64,000 nt of DNA from Ancylomarina longa. Lineage in GTDB: Bacteria > Bacteroidota > Bacteroidia > Bacteroidales > Marinifilaceae. Each line of letters starts with the position of its first letter. Position 1 is the stretch's first letter. Location: assembly GCF_003996985.1 (NCBI RefSeq), contig NZ_RJJX01000009.1:62001-126000 (forward strand), read 5' to 3'. Both the position numbers and the translations under genes were made by a program. Below the pieces are notes generated by a model, which worked only from the letters and a program-made list of their open reading frames with translations, had not been told where the DNA came from and did not search any database. Shown in pieces: positions 7,654 through 16,402 of this stretch.

Positions 7654-8445
7654 TTAGCCTAACCTTAAAAGTTTTACCTTATCCATAAAATTTTTAATTC
7701 TTTTTTCATCTATTTTATTCTTCCAAACACCCTTCTCCTTAAAATACGAACCCACAATAAAAGCAGAGGCGTAATTCCAATATTCCTCTAAATTTTCATC
7801 TGTGATTCCGGATCCAATCAAAATAGGTATTTGTATTTTATCTTTCAGACTTTTTAGTTCGTGTAAATAAACTGCTTTTCCGGTAGCCGAACCTGTAACG
7901 ATTACCCCGTCACTGAGAAAGAATTCTGCAGCAACAGCAGTTTCATCAATATCTACATCAGCAGTAATGGCATGAGAGCTATGTTTCTTTTTAATATCCG
8001 TAAATACTAAGATATCTTCTGCATCAATGGCTTTGCGATAACGCAATAATTCTCCCGCACAAGAATCGATATATCCTTCGTCGGCCACATGTCCAAACAC
8101 AAAACCCTCCGCACGAATAAATTGCAAATCAGCAGCTTTAGCCACAGCGAGAGCCTCCTTATTTGCACCTGCTAATATTTGAATTCCCAAAGGTAAATCA
8201 ACTGCCTCACGAACAGCCTTTGCCACCACAGACATGGCTGCAATAATCTCCGGTCCAACGGTTCCCTTTAAATAAGGTACATCGTGCATATTCTCTAGCA
8301 TGATGGAATCCAGACCGGCTGCTGCATATAGTTTTGCCTCGCTTACCGCAATATCACAAATTTGAGATATGGAATATTTGTTTTGGGGTGTGCCGGGCAA
8401 TGCCTGAACATGCACCATTCCTATAATTGTTTTGTTTAGATTCAT
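7654..8445 (-). CDS. BtpA/SgcQ family protein
   Basis: The 263-aa protein opens with KTIIGMVHVQALPGTP, then shows SIMLENMHDVPY (about 48-59), LPLGIQILAGANKEALAVA (about 82-100) and the C-terminal phosphate-binding-like IPILIGSGITDENLEEYW. This is the BtpA family, a TIM-barrel related to phosphoribosyl isomerases. BtpA is linked to photosystem I biogenesis in cyanobacteria and SgcQ to sugar-related operons in enterobacteria; the function here is unknown. I chose the ATG at 8445 over a longer frame because the residues before it are encoded by an inverted repeat element. The gene lies downstream of the OmpA-like gene. Confidence 0.8.
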   Translation of the reverse strand: MNLNKTIIGMVHVQALPGTPQNKYSISQICDIAVSEAKLYAAAGLDSIMLENMHDVPYLKGTVGPEIIAAMSVVAKAVREAVDLPLGIQILAGANKEALAVAKAADLQFIRAEGFVFGHVADEGYIDSCAGELLRYRKAIDAEDILVFTDIKKKHSSHAITADVDIDETAVAAEFFLSDGVIVTGSATGKAVYLHELKSLKDKIQIPILIGSGITDENLEEYWNYASAFIVGSYFKEKGVWKNKIDEKRIKNFMDKVKLLRLG

Positions 8446-8466
8446 AACTTCTTTTTTGTAAGTTAC

Positions 8467-8534
8467 AAGCAGCAAGACACAAGTTGTAAGAAAATGACTT
8501 GAACTATGAGCTTGAAGCTTGTGATTTGCTGCTT
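8467..8534. repeat. Imperfect inverted repeat (small palindromic element) between ompA-like and btpA genes
   Basis: AAGCAGCAA plus CACAAG (8467-8483) recurs in inverse orientation at 8518-8534 (CTTGTG ... TTGCTGCTT), with a 34-bp spacer that itself contains loosely related AAGT/ACTT words. The right arm runs into the stop codon of the OmpA-like gene. It could form a hairpin in the mRNA on either strand. Confidence 0.6.
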
Positions 8535-9543
8535 AATTAGTTCCTAGTATTTTAAATAATTCATCCAACTTTGGAGTCAATATAATTTCTGTTCTCCGGT
8601 TTTTACTTCTTCCCAAAGCAGATGAATTGCTTTCAACCGGAACATATTTGCTTCTTCCGGCAACGGTTAATCGTTGCGGTGCAATGCCTTTATTTCTGAT
8701 AAGAATGCGAACAATTGAAGTGGCACGTTTCACACTTAAATCCCAATTGTCTTTCAAGGCTCCACTTCCGTGATAAGGAACATTATCGGTATGTCCCTCA
8801 ATCATCACATTAATATCTTTATTCTGAGCCAAAACAACAGCTAATTGGTCCAATGCTTTTACACCCCTTTGATCTACCTGATAACTTGCTGACTGAAATA
8901 ACAATTTTTCCTCCATAGAAACATACACTTTGCCATTTCTGGTACTGATGGACAAGCCATTCCCTTCAAATCCGGTAAGGGCATTTCTAACTTTTTGTTT
9001 TAAGGCACGAACCGCTTCATCTTTACGGTTTAGTGCGGATTCCAATTCCTTCAATCTCCGATCTCTTTTTCCAATTTCGGTTTGCAAAGCATCCAGTCTT
9101 CTTTTGCGAGCATCCATCTGTTTTTCAAGAGCAAGCACCTCATCTTCACGAGTTCGCAAATTGTTTTGTGCTTTTCGGATCTGCTCAAGTAAAACCTTGG
9201 TCTCCCTTGCATTTCCTTTTTGCATTCCTGCCATCTGGGTCAATAAATCCTGATTACTATTCTCCAATCGGTTCAAACGTTCCCTTGTAGATTGCAGTCT
9301 TCTCGAAATGCTAAGAGTATCCGTCAGCAATGCCAGGTATTTATCGTTTAAAACTTCGAGTTTTCCTTGTAGCTCATTGTTTTGCTCACTTAGTTGGATG
9401 TTCTTATCTTTTGCCATCTCCAATTCATCCTGGCAATTTTCCTGTTTGGCCTGAAGTTCCTGGAACTGCCGGGTAGGCACACAAGAGGACAAAATTAGAA
9501 TGAATAGGAAGCTGATAAGGGAAAGATTTGTTTTTTGTATCAT
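8533..9543 (-). CDS. OmpA-family peptidoglycan-anchoring lipoprotein with coiled coil
   Basis: A lipoprotein signal peptide ends at LILSSC with the lipidated cysteine at residue 21. Residues about 30-195 are a long coiled coil rich in E, K, Q, R and L. Residues about 210-330 form an OmpA/MotB C-terminal domain: VMIEGHTDNVPYHGSG, NWDLSVKRATSIVRIL, VAGRSKYVPVESN and NRRTEIIL, the diaminopimelate-binding fold. The likely role is tethering the outer membrane to peptidoglycan. The 336-aa protein has a plausible own promoter. A palindromic element separates it from the downstream btpA-like gene on the same strand. Confidence 0.9.
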   Translation of the reverse strand: MIQKTNLSLISFLFILILSSCVPTRQFQELQAKQENCQDELEMAKDKNIQLSEQNNELQGKLEVLNDKYLALLTDTLSISRRLQSTRERLNRLENSNQDLLTQMAGMQKGNARETKVLLEQIRKAQNNLRTREDEVLALEKQMDARKRRLDALQTEIGKRDRRLKELESALNRKDEAVRALKQKVRNALTGFEGNGLSISTRNGKVYVSMEEKLLFQSASYQVDQRGVKALDQLAVVLAQNKDINVMIEGHTDNVPYHGSGALKDNWDLSVKRATSIVRILIRNKGIAPQRLTVAGRSKYVPVESNSSALGRSKNRRTEIILTPKLDELFKILGTN

Positions 9544-9591
9544 GTTTAATGGTAAACTTTAGGTTCGTAATAGAATACATGCTTAGATAAA

Positions 9592-9624
9592 CAAATATAA
9601 GCATACAGCGTTTTATAGACACAA
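9592..9624 (-). promoter_or_regulatory. Possible promoter of the OmpA-like lipoprotein gene
   Basis: On the minus strand TATATTTG (plus 9592-9599) matches the -7 consensus and ATTG (around plus 9622-9625) may act as -33, with about 22 bp between. It lies about 50 bp upstream of the start codon. Confidence 0.45.
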
Positions 9625-9758
9625 TCAATCCGAAGATTACTTGATTTTTATTTATTATCTTCGTGCATAATTTTCACGGAGGTTGGTACAGTCCAGAAAA
9701 TATCAATAAACTCCACCATCAATAGTCTGTTTAACGATCGAAAAGGGGAATTTCGTAC

Positions 9759-11672
9759 ATGGCGAAAGCGGGAAAAAAATTATTAGACCAAATCAATTAT
9801 CCAAAAGATCTTAAAAAGATTTCAGAAGATGACTTGATACAGGTGTGTGCTGAATTGCGACAGGAAATCATCGATCAGGTTTCTTGTAATCCGGGACATT
9901 TTGGTGCTAGTCTTGGGGTGGTTGAGTTGACGGTTGCCTTGCATTATGTGTTGAATACTCCCTATGATAATTTAGTTTGGGATGTGGGACACCAAGCCTA
10001 CGGACATAAGATTCTCACCGGAAGAAAAGATGTTTTTCATACCAATAGAAAATATAAAGGAATTAGTGGATTTCCCAACCGCAACGAGAGTGAGTACGAT
10101 GCTTTTACCGTAGGTCACTCTTCTACTTCGATTTCTGCAGCATTGGGAATGGCAGTTGCTGCTCATCTAAACGGAGAATTAGACCGTAAAACTGTAGCTG
10201 TAATCGGTGATGGTTCGATGACAGCAGGATTGGCTTTTGAGGGATTGAACAATGCTGCAAATAAGAATGCTGATTTGTTGGTTATCTTGAACGACAATAA
10301 TATGGCAATCGATCCGAATGTTGGAGGATTAAACGAATATCTTCTGGATATTACTACTTCGCAAACCTACAATAAAGTAAAAAATGATGTTTGGCGATTA
10401 TTAGGGAAATTTAACCGGCTAAATCCAAACACGCAGAAACTATTTCAAAAAGTTGAGCATGGTATCAAAACCATTCTTTTGCGACAAAGTAATATTTTTG
10501 AAGCCTTAAACTTTAGATATTTTGGTCCGGTAGATGGTCACAATGTGAATCACTTGGTGAAAGTGCTTAGTGATTTGCAAAAAATTCCGGGACCAAAACT
10601 ACTTCATTGTATTACCCAAAAAGGAAAAGGATTTAAACAAGCGGAACTACACCAAACCTACTGGCATGCGCCAGGAAAATTTGATAAGGTAACCGGAGAA
10701 ATCTTTAAACAAGAAACAAGCGAACCACAGGCAAGCAAATTTCAAGATGTATTTGGTAATACCTTAGTGGAACTAGCCGAAATGAATGATAAAATTGTTG
10801 GAATTACACCAGCAATGCCTACGGGAAGTTCTTTAAATATCATGATGGCAAAAATGCCGGATCGCGCGTTTGATGTGGGTATTGCCGAGCAACATGCAGT
10901 AACTTTTTCGGGCGGATTGGCAGCCAAAGGAAAAGTACCTTTCTGTGCAATCTACTCCTCGTTTATGCAGCGTGCCTACGATCAGGTAATTCATGATGTG
11001 GCCTTGCAAAATGTGAATGTAGTATTTTGTTTGGATCGGGGAGGTGTTGTTGGTGCTGATGGTGCTACTCATCATGGGGTTTATGATCTTGCCTTTATGC
11101 GTTGTGTACCAAATATGACCATTGCTGCTCCGCTTAACGAAATTGAATTGCGCAACCTGATGTTTACTGCTCAGCAAGAGGACATGGGGCCATTCTCCAT
11201 TCGCTATCCTCGCGGCCGAGGTAGGATAATCGATTGGAAAAAAGAATTTACAATTCTTCCGGTTGGAAAAGGACAGCAATTAAAAGACGGTACAGATTTA
11301 GTCATTTTATCGATAGGTGCCATAGGAATCGAGGCGATGGATGCCATTGAAGAACTGGAAAAAGATAATATTTCTGTTGGCCATTACGATATGCGCTATT
11401 TGAAACCTATCGACACAGAATTATTACAGGAAGTATGTAGTAAATTCAAGCATATTATTACCCTGGAGGATGCTAGTATCATTGGTGGTTTGGGGTCTGC
11501 TGTAATGGAATTTATTAACGATCAGGATTACCACTGCAAAGTAACCCGATTGGGAGTGCCCGACAAGTGGGTGGAACAAGGTACACAGCAGGAACTCTAT
11601 AAAGAATGTGGATACGATAAAGATGGCATTATCAAAACGGTAGTGGAAATACTGGCAGAACAAATCAATTAG
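9759..11672 (+). CDS. dxs: 1-deoxy-D-xylulose-5-phosphate synthase
   Basis: First enzyme of the MEP isoprenoid pathway: condenses pyruvate with glyceraldehyde 3-phosphate using thiamine diphosphate. The 637-aa length is standard. Motifs include [19 protein letters not shown] (about 44-62), [17 protein letters not shown] (about 72-88), the TPP-binding [16 protein letters not shown] (about 149-164), the pyrimidine-domain segment [18 protein letters not shown] near 368-385, and a transketolase C-terminal domain from about 495. A TATCTTCG box near 9656 may belong to its promoter. Its stop overlaps the stop of the opposite small gene by 4 bp. Confidence 0.97.
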   Translation: MAKAGKKLLDQINYPKDLKKISEDDLIQVCAELRQEIIDQVSCNPGHFGASLGVVELTVALHYVLNTPYDNLVWDVGHQAYGHKILTGRKDVFHTNRKYKGISGFPNRNESEYDAFTVGHSSTSISAALGMAVAAHLNGELDRKTVAVIGDGSMTAGLAFEGLNNAANKNADLLVILNDNNMAIDPNVGGLNEYLLDITTSQTYNKVKNDVWRLLGKFNRLNPNTQKLFQKVEHGIKTILLRQSNIFEALNFRYFGPVDGHNVNHLVKVLSDLQKIPGPKLLHCITQKGKGFKQAELHQTYWHAPGKFDKVTGEIFKQETSEPQASKFQDVFGNTLVELAEMNDKIVGITPAMPTGSSLNIMMAKMPDRAFDVGIAEQHAVTFSGGLAAKGKVPFCAIYSSFMQRAYDQVIHDVALQNVNVVFCLDRGGVVGADGATHHGVYDLAFMRCVPNMTIAAPLNEIELRNLMFTAQQEDMGPFSIRYPRGRGRIIDWKKEFTILPVGKGQQLKDGTDLVILSIGAIGIEAMDAIEELEKDNISVGHYDMRYLKPIDTELLQEVCSKFKHIITLEDASIIGGLGSAVMEFINDQDYHCKVTRLGVPDKWVEQGTQQELYKECGYDKDGIIKTVVEILAEQIN

Positions 11673-11935
11673 AAATTATCCCGATAACCATCGGAATAGG
11701 GATCAAGACCTTCGAAATCGCCTGTGAAAGAATCGATTCTATTGTGCATTTCCAGATCCATTTTAATGAGATAAATAACATCTTCAGTTTTTAGTTCTAA
11801 TGCATTTATCTTTTCTCCGGTTGGTTTCGTAAATTGAATTAAATCATCTTCATAAATCCCATGTGGGAAGGATTTAATCAAAAGTTGGAACAATTCCAGT
11901 CCAATGCTTTTGTAGTCCTTTATTACTCTTTTCAT
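11669..11935 (-). CDS. Small conserved-looking hypothetical protein (88 aa)
   Basis: Not recognised. From the ATG at 11935 the product is 88 aa, starting [18 protein letters not shown], and it is mostly helical and acidic at the C-terminus ([16 protein letters not shown]). No signal peptide or membrane segment is visible. A longer frame from 11962 adds nine residues of poor quality, so the inner start is preferred. It converges with dxs and shares four bases at the stops, a compact layout that speaks for a real gene. Upstream lies the long gap with the 41-bp repeats. Confidence 0.6.
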   Translation of the reverse strand: MKRVIKDYKSIGLELFQLLIKSFPHGIYEDDLIQFTKPTGEKINALELKTEDVIYLIKMDLEMHNRIDSFTGDFEGLDPYSDGYRDNF

Positions 11936-12158
11936 CACACTTTGATAAACTATATTTATCAATAAAAAGAACTGATTTGCAATTTCTACCAGCTCCTCTT
12001 CATATTCCCGAAATTATTATACCGAGCAAATAAGAGTTTCTTTCGAAGGATCATTTTTCTCTGTTTTTTAATTTAAGGATATTTAAAGTATCAAAAAAAA
12101 ATATTTTACAAAACTGGCTATAGTATAGATACATAGCTGTATTGTTTTGTAATGCTGT

Positions 12159-12486
12159 CAAAATTTTTTCAAGTCTTATCTTAATCTTCGGAAGGAGTGC
12201 CAGAAAAAAAATAGAGGTAGTTAAAGCCTAAAACAGACTGCTGAGAATTTTTAGAACATATTTTAATCTTCGGAAAGAGTGCTGAGAAAAAAAATCATTC
12301 ATTTTACGATTAGGACGAGCTCCTGAGAAAATTTGAAGTGCCAAAAAATCATTTATTGGCTTGTCGGAAAATTTTGAACTATCATTTGAAACTTAAAATG
12401 ATATCTCGAGAATTTTAACGAGGTATTTTAAAGGTAAAATGGTATCTCACAATTTTTTGATCTAGAAGTCCACTTGACTTTTTGTA
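12159..12486. repeat. Degenerate tandem array, eight units of exactly 41 bp
   Basis: Unit starts at 12159, 12200, 12241, 12282, 12323, 12364, 12405 and 12446 keep a 41-bp phase without indels. Most begin with a CTGAGAA- or CTCGAGAA-like word followed by an A/T tract: CTGAGAATTTTT, CTGAGAAAAAAAA, CTGAGAAAATTT, TCGGAAAATTTT, CTCGAGAATTTT, CTCACAATTTTT. Neighbouring units also share AATCTTCGGAA.GAGTG (ends of units 1 and 3) and TAAAATG.TAT (ends of units 6 and 7). Sequence drift is high, yet the length is constant. Confidence 0.75.
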
Positions 12487-12599
12487 TCTCCTAAAATATT
12501 TCTTCAAAACCTAAAAACTACCTATTAAAAATAGGTTGGGCAGCACATACATCGTTTGCGCTCAAATAGAAAAATTTACTCCCTCAAAAAATGTAAGCC

Positions 12600-12624
12600 T
12601 TGAAAGTGAAAAGTCTACTTTTGC
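12600..12624 (+). promoter_or_regulatory. Promoter-like -7 box of the SulP gene
   Basis: TACTTTTG followed by C at 12616-12624 matches the Bacteroidota -7 consensus and lies 27 bp before the start codon. A TTG at 12600-12602 is only 13 bp upstream, too close for a normal -33, so the upstream element is unresolved. Confidence 0.45.
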
Positions 12625-12650
12625 CGCCTTTATTAATTTAAAAACACTCT

Positions 12651-14261
12651 ATGGTAGATTATTTCAAGAAGAAAGCAGTGAATTCAAAAGATGATATATT
12701 ATCCGGACTAACAGTGGCTTTGGCTTTGGTTCCCGAAGCAGTTGCATTTTCCTTTGTGGCAGGTGTTGATCCATTAGTCGGTTTGTATGCTGCCTTTATG
12801 ATTGGATTAATCACTTCAGTATTTGGTGGTCGTCCGGGTATGATTTCCGGTGCAACAGGATCAATGGCAGTGGTGTTGGTGAGTCTGGTTAAGGAAGGCA
12901 ACCAAATGGGAATGAGCATGGCAATTCCTGTTGAGAATATGGGTTTAAACTATTTATTCGCTACTATTATTTTAGCCGGTGCTATTCAGTTTTTGGCTGG
13001 AGTTTTCCGCTTTGGTAAATTTGTTCGATTAATTCCACATCCTGTAATGATGGGTTTTGTAAATGGTTTGGCGATTGTAATTTTTCTATCGCAATTAAGT
13101 ATGTTTACCGAAAACATAGGAGGGGCTTCTACCTTTTTACACGACTCAAAACTTTATACGATGATAGGTTTGGTAGGATTAACGATGGCAATCATGTACT
13201 TCCTTCCCAAATTAACTACAAAAATTCCAGCAGCCTTAACTGGAATCTTAGTTGTATCTGCCATTGTTATTTTTGGTCAACTGGATGTGAGCACGGTAGG
13301 TTCATTTATTAGAGATGGTGGTGGCACCGGACTAAAAGGGGGTCTGCCAAGTTTTCAAACTCAATTGTTCCATATGATTCCACTCAACTGGAGCAGCATT
13401 AAATTTATTCTTCCCTATGCTGCTATTTTAGCTGCTATTGGATTAATAGAATCATTGATGACTTTAAATTTATTGGATGAAATTACCAAAAGCCGTGGAA
13501 ATGGAAATCGTGAATGTATGGCTCAGGGTGCTGCAAATATCGTTACCGGATTTTTTGGTGGCATGGGTGGATGCGCTATGATTGGTCAATCCCTGATTAA
13601 TGTAAATTCGGGTGGCAGAGGAAGATTATCTGGTGTGGTTGCGGCAATTACCTTACTGATATTTGTTTTGTTTGCTGCTCCATTTATCGAAATGGTACCT
13701 ATAGCTGCATTGGTTGGGGTAATGTTTATGGTAGTTATTGGAACCTTTGCATGGTCTAGCTTTGGCATTTTGCATAAAATTCCCAAATCGGATGCTTTCG
13801 TTTTGATTTTGGTATCTGGCCTAACCGTGGTTTTTGATTTAGCCATAGCCGTTTTAGTGGGAGTTATTGTTAGTGCTTTGGTATTTTCGTGGGAAAATGC
13901 ACGTAGGATTCGAGCTCGAAAAACTTTCCGATCTGACGGAACTAAGATATATGAAATTTGGGGTCCTTTGTTCTTTGGATCCATTACAACCTTTAGTAAT
14001 AAATTTGATGTCGAGAACGATCCTGTCTCTGTGGAAATAGACTTTATTGAATCTCGTGTATCGGATCACTCCGGAATTGAAGCTATTCGAAATTTGGTAC
14101 AGAAATATGAATCTGAAGGGAAAGTTATTAAACTAAAACATCTTAGTGAGGATTGCATCAAGCTACTTCAACGTGCTGATGATCATTTAAAAACAGTTAT
14201 CATTCGTGATATTGACGATCCAAGATATTATGTGGTTACTGATAAAATGAAAATCGAATAG
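12651..14261 (+). CDS. SulP-family inorganic anion transporter with STAS domain
   Basis: Inner-membrane transporter of the SLC26/SulP family, taking sulfate, bicarbonate or a related anion; the substrate cannot be told. The 536-aa protein starts with the family element DILSGLTVALALVPEAVAFSFVAGVDP (residues 15-41, amphipathic helix and TM1), has GATGSMAVVLVSL in TM3 (about 67-79), many hydrophobic helices to about 415, and a cytosolic STAS domain at about 435-530 (EIDFIESRVSDHSGIEAI). It is monocistronic, with its own -7 box upstream and a strong terminator downstream. The 41-bp array lies in its upstream region. Confidence 0.93.
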   Translation: MVDYFKKKAVNSKDDILSGLTVALALVPEAVAFSFVAGVDPLVGLYAAFMIGLITSVFGGRPGMISGATGSMAVVLVSLVKEGNQMGMSMAIPVENMGLNYLFATIILAGAIQFLAGVFRFGKFVRLIPHPVMMGFVNGLAIVIFLSQLSMFTENIGGASTFLHDSKLYTMIGLVGLTMAIMYFLPKLTTKIPAALTGILVVSAIVIFGQLDVSTVGSFIRDGGGTGLKGGLPSFQTQLFHMIPLNWSSIKFILPYAAILAAIGLIESLMTLNLLDEITKSRGNGNRECMAQGAANIVTGFFGGMGGCAMIGQSLINVNSGGRGRLSGVVAAITLLIFVLFAAPFIEMVPIAALVGVMFMVVIGTFAWSSFGILHKIPKSDAFVLILVSGLTVVFDLAIAVLVGVIVSALVFSWENARRIRARKTFRSDGTKIYEIWGPLFFGSITTFSNKFDVENDPVSVEIDFIESRVSDHSGIEAIRNLVQKYESEGKVIKLKHLSEDCIKLLQRADDHLKTVIIRDIDDPRYYVVTDKMKIE

Positions 14262-14302
14262 TAGATATTTGCTATGGGAATTCGATTCTCATGCTTTTTT
14301 TT

Positions 14303-14338
14303 CACCTCCTTCGTGCATTGAAGGAGGTGTTTTTTTTC
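14303..14338 (+). terminator. Terminator of the SulP gene
   Basis: CACCTCCTTC (14303-14312) pairs with GAAGGAGGTG (14320-14329), followed by eight or more T. Confidence 0.9.
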
Positions 14339-14390
14339 AGGATTCTCAAGAGGACTGTATCCACTTATGGAACCTAAGCAAGAGCATAAA

Positions 14391-14424
14391 AAAAGGCTGA
14401 AATCCATAAGGAATCAGCCTTTCA
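14391..14424 (-). terminator. Terminator of the secreted nuclease gene
   Basis: On the minus strand AAAGGCTGA pairs with TCAGCCTTT (plus 14392-14400 and 14414-14422), followed by T residues given by the plus-strand A run at 14387-14393. Confidence 0.8.
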
Positions 14425-14441
14425 ATTGTATTTTACTATTA

Positions 14442-16178
14442 TTATTGTTTTAATAACTTTTTGGTGATTTTATTACCATTTTTCGAAATGAAAGTGATAA
14501 AGTACATTCCTCGTGGCAGATTGCTAAGCGAAATCTGGCTTACCGGAGCTTTTACTTCAATAATATTTCGTCCGGTAAGATTAGAGATGTGTAAGGATTC
14601 TACCTCACTCATATCCGTAAGATGAATTTCGGTAGTTGCAGGATTTGGATAAAAAGAAGGGATTCCTTCAGCGTATAAATCCTCAATTCCTGTTGGATTT
14701 TCAGTTGTAAAAGACCAAGTGGTGGCATCGCTTATTCCTTCGAATGCCGCACCCATATCGCTAACAAAGGCATTGTTATCAATTTGAATATTGTATTCGG
14801 TAGCGGTTTCTAAATCGTTAGGAAGATCAATGGTAACTTGTTCACTATTGTAAGTAACTGATGCATCCGATGCCAATATCTCCATTACCTTATTATCACC
14901 GTTAAAAACTAATATACTACCATTCCCGGCTATTACTTCCTTATCGAAGGTGATTTCCAAATCGGTATCGAGCGAAACATTATCGCTGTCGTCCTCTGGC
15001 GAAAAAGACACCAAAGCAGGAGGAATGTAGGTAGTGGTGAAAGACCAGGTAGTCTTATCTGCTATTCCTTCGTATACATTCGAGGCAGCATCAATAATAG
15101 CACCTTGATCAACAATAGCATAGTATTTTGTGCCTTCTTCAAATTTAGCTTCCGGATTAATCAAAACGGTATTGTTGCTAAAATTAACACGAACATTGCT
15201 TACGTCATAGCTTTCAAATACAGTATCATCCGCATCTCTCTTGATTGTGATATTGCCAGTACCTTCCTTTACTTCTTCCGAAAAGGTAAGAACCAGATTT
15301 GCAGTAAGAGAAACTCCATCCGCTCCGTTTGCCGGGCTAAATTCTGTTACTGTAGGACTGGTGACATCTACGGCATCGCCAGTCCAGATTTCGTTCACCC
15401 ATTCCGGATGATCGATAAAAGGATTACGATTATTCTGGATTGTATAAACCTTTTCGTTGCGTGCTCTTTCGGTATCATCAACAGGATCTTGCTCGTTCCA
15501 TTGCAGTAGGGTAGACAGCTTACCAAAATAAGGTTCGGTATATTTATCTTTACTGTAGCTCATGTCGTTGGTTAATTCCAGATCGGGATCGCCATTATCG
15601 CCTTCGTAGCAAACAGCCATATAAAAAATCATTCTGGCAATGTCCCCTTTTACAGCATCGCGAGGTTCCCACGAGTCACTGTCTGATTTACATTCGGTAG
15701 CTTCGCTATTTGGCGTTCCTCCATTGTCGTAAAACAAGTTGCTGCGGTCGGTGTTCACACTGCGGTCGCAGGCACGAAGGTGGTGGATGTCGGTACCTGC
15801 ACCTGGGGTAGTTCCAAAATTACCATGCGATTTAGCCCAAATATGTTCGCGATTCCATGCATCCTGATCACCAGAACCAGTATCGTGATGTGTTTTGGCA
15901 TCGCTTCTTCCTGTATAAATCAGGATTACATTATCGGGATTGTTCGGATCCTCATCGGCAGCATCCAATGCATCCCAAACATCAAAGTCGGAGGAGGTAT
16001 AAGGAAGCTCGGTGTGAGGTCGAATGATGGTGTGCAAACTGGTTTTTAATTCATTTCCGGTTTTGCCTGTTGCATTTTGGTAATACGTATCAATAGAGCT
16101 TTGAGCCCAGGACGAAAATCCAAATGCCAATAAAACTGTTAATACAGATAAAAATTTTAAGCGTAGAGATCTAATCAT
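14442..16178 (-). CDS. Secreted endonuclease I-like nuclease with two Ig-like domains and T9SS sorting tail
   Basis: A signal peptide (residues 1-25, cleavage after SSWA-Q) precedes an endonuclease I/NucM domain at about 27-270. This carries DAWNREHIWAKSHGNFG with the histidine-metal motif, and TDIHHLRACDRSVN. Two SbsA-type Ig-like domains follow at about 272-380 (VTEFSPANGADGVSL) and 385-490 (LVSFSPEDDSDNVSL). The C-terminus (about 505-578, FYPNPATTEIHL to KKLLKQ) is a type A sorting domain of the type IX secretion system. The protein should cleave DNA or RNA outside the cell, for nutrient release or clearing extracellular DNA. It is monocistronic with its own terminator. Confidence 0.92.
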   Translation of the reverse strand: MIRSLRLKFLSVLTVLLAFGFSSWAQSSIDTYYQNATGKTGNELKTSLHTIIRPHTELPYTSSDFDVWDALDAADEDPNNPDNVILIYTGRSDAKTHHDTGSGDQDAWNREHIWAKSHGNFGTTPGAGTDIHHLRACDRSVNTDRSNLFYDNGGTPNSEATECKSDSDSWEPRDAVKGDIARMIFYMAVCYEGDNGDPDLELTNDMSYSKDKYTEPYFGKLSTLLQWNEQDPVDDTERARNEKVYTIQNNRNPFIDHPEWVNEIWTGDAVDVTSPTVTEFSPANGADGVSLTANLVLTFSEEVKEGTGNITIKRDADDTVFESYDVSNVRVNFSNNTVLINPEAKFEEGTKYYAIVDQGAIIDAASNVYEGIADKTTWSFTTTYIPPALVSFSPEDDSDNVSLDTDLEITFDKEVIAGNGSILVFNGDNKVMEILASDASVTYNSEQVTIDLPNDLETATEYNIQIDNNAFVSDMGAAFEGISDATTWSFTTENPTGIEDLYAEGIPSFYPNPATTEIHLTDMSEVESLHISNLTGRNIIEVKAPVSQISLSNLPRGMYFITFISKNGNKITKKLLKQ

Positions 16179-16355
16179 ATAATATGCCTTAACGTGTTAA
16201 TTACAAGGGTTGAGTAGCATAAAAATGGTTGTGCGGTTGTAAAGTGTTACGACAATTCACAAGAAAAGTGACAAATGCAGTCGTAAAATCTGGTGGCAAA
16301 TTATGAAATAATCGGCACACAACCTTAGCTTTCGCAGATATTTTGATAAAGGAGC

Positions 16356-16380
16356 AAAAAAAATCCCACCGAAGTGGGAT
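16356..16380 (-). terminator. Terminator of the POT/MFS transporter gene
   Basis: On the minus strand ATCCCAC, a TTCG loop and GTGGGAT (plus 16363-16380), followed by eight T. Confidence 0.9.
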
Positions 16381-16402
16381 AGGGTATTCTTATTTCAATT
16401 TT

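Larger units (their letters stand above)
11936..12650. other. Long divergent intergenic region carrying the 41-bp array
   Basis: More than 700 bp without a coding sequence, between the 88-aa gene and the SulP transporter, which diverge from it. It holds the 41-bp array (12159-12486) and a SulP promoter-like box. The part 11963-12158 is plain AT-rich DNA with no structure that I can name. Confidence 0.6.

Noticed and set aside
9425-9628. Minus-strand frame over the start of the OmpA-like gene
   Set aside because: It reads a different frame over the lipoprotein signal and upstream DNA; the lipoprotein start is well supported.
9664-9758. Riboswitch in the dxs leader
   Set aside because: A GGAGGTTGG/CTCCACC pairing is seen, but no known aptamer core (such as TPP) could be recognised.
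12159-12486. CRISPR or coding repeat in the 41-bp array
   Set aside because: No spacer/repeat distinction; 41 is not a multiple of three, and stops occur in every frame.
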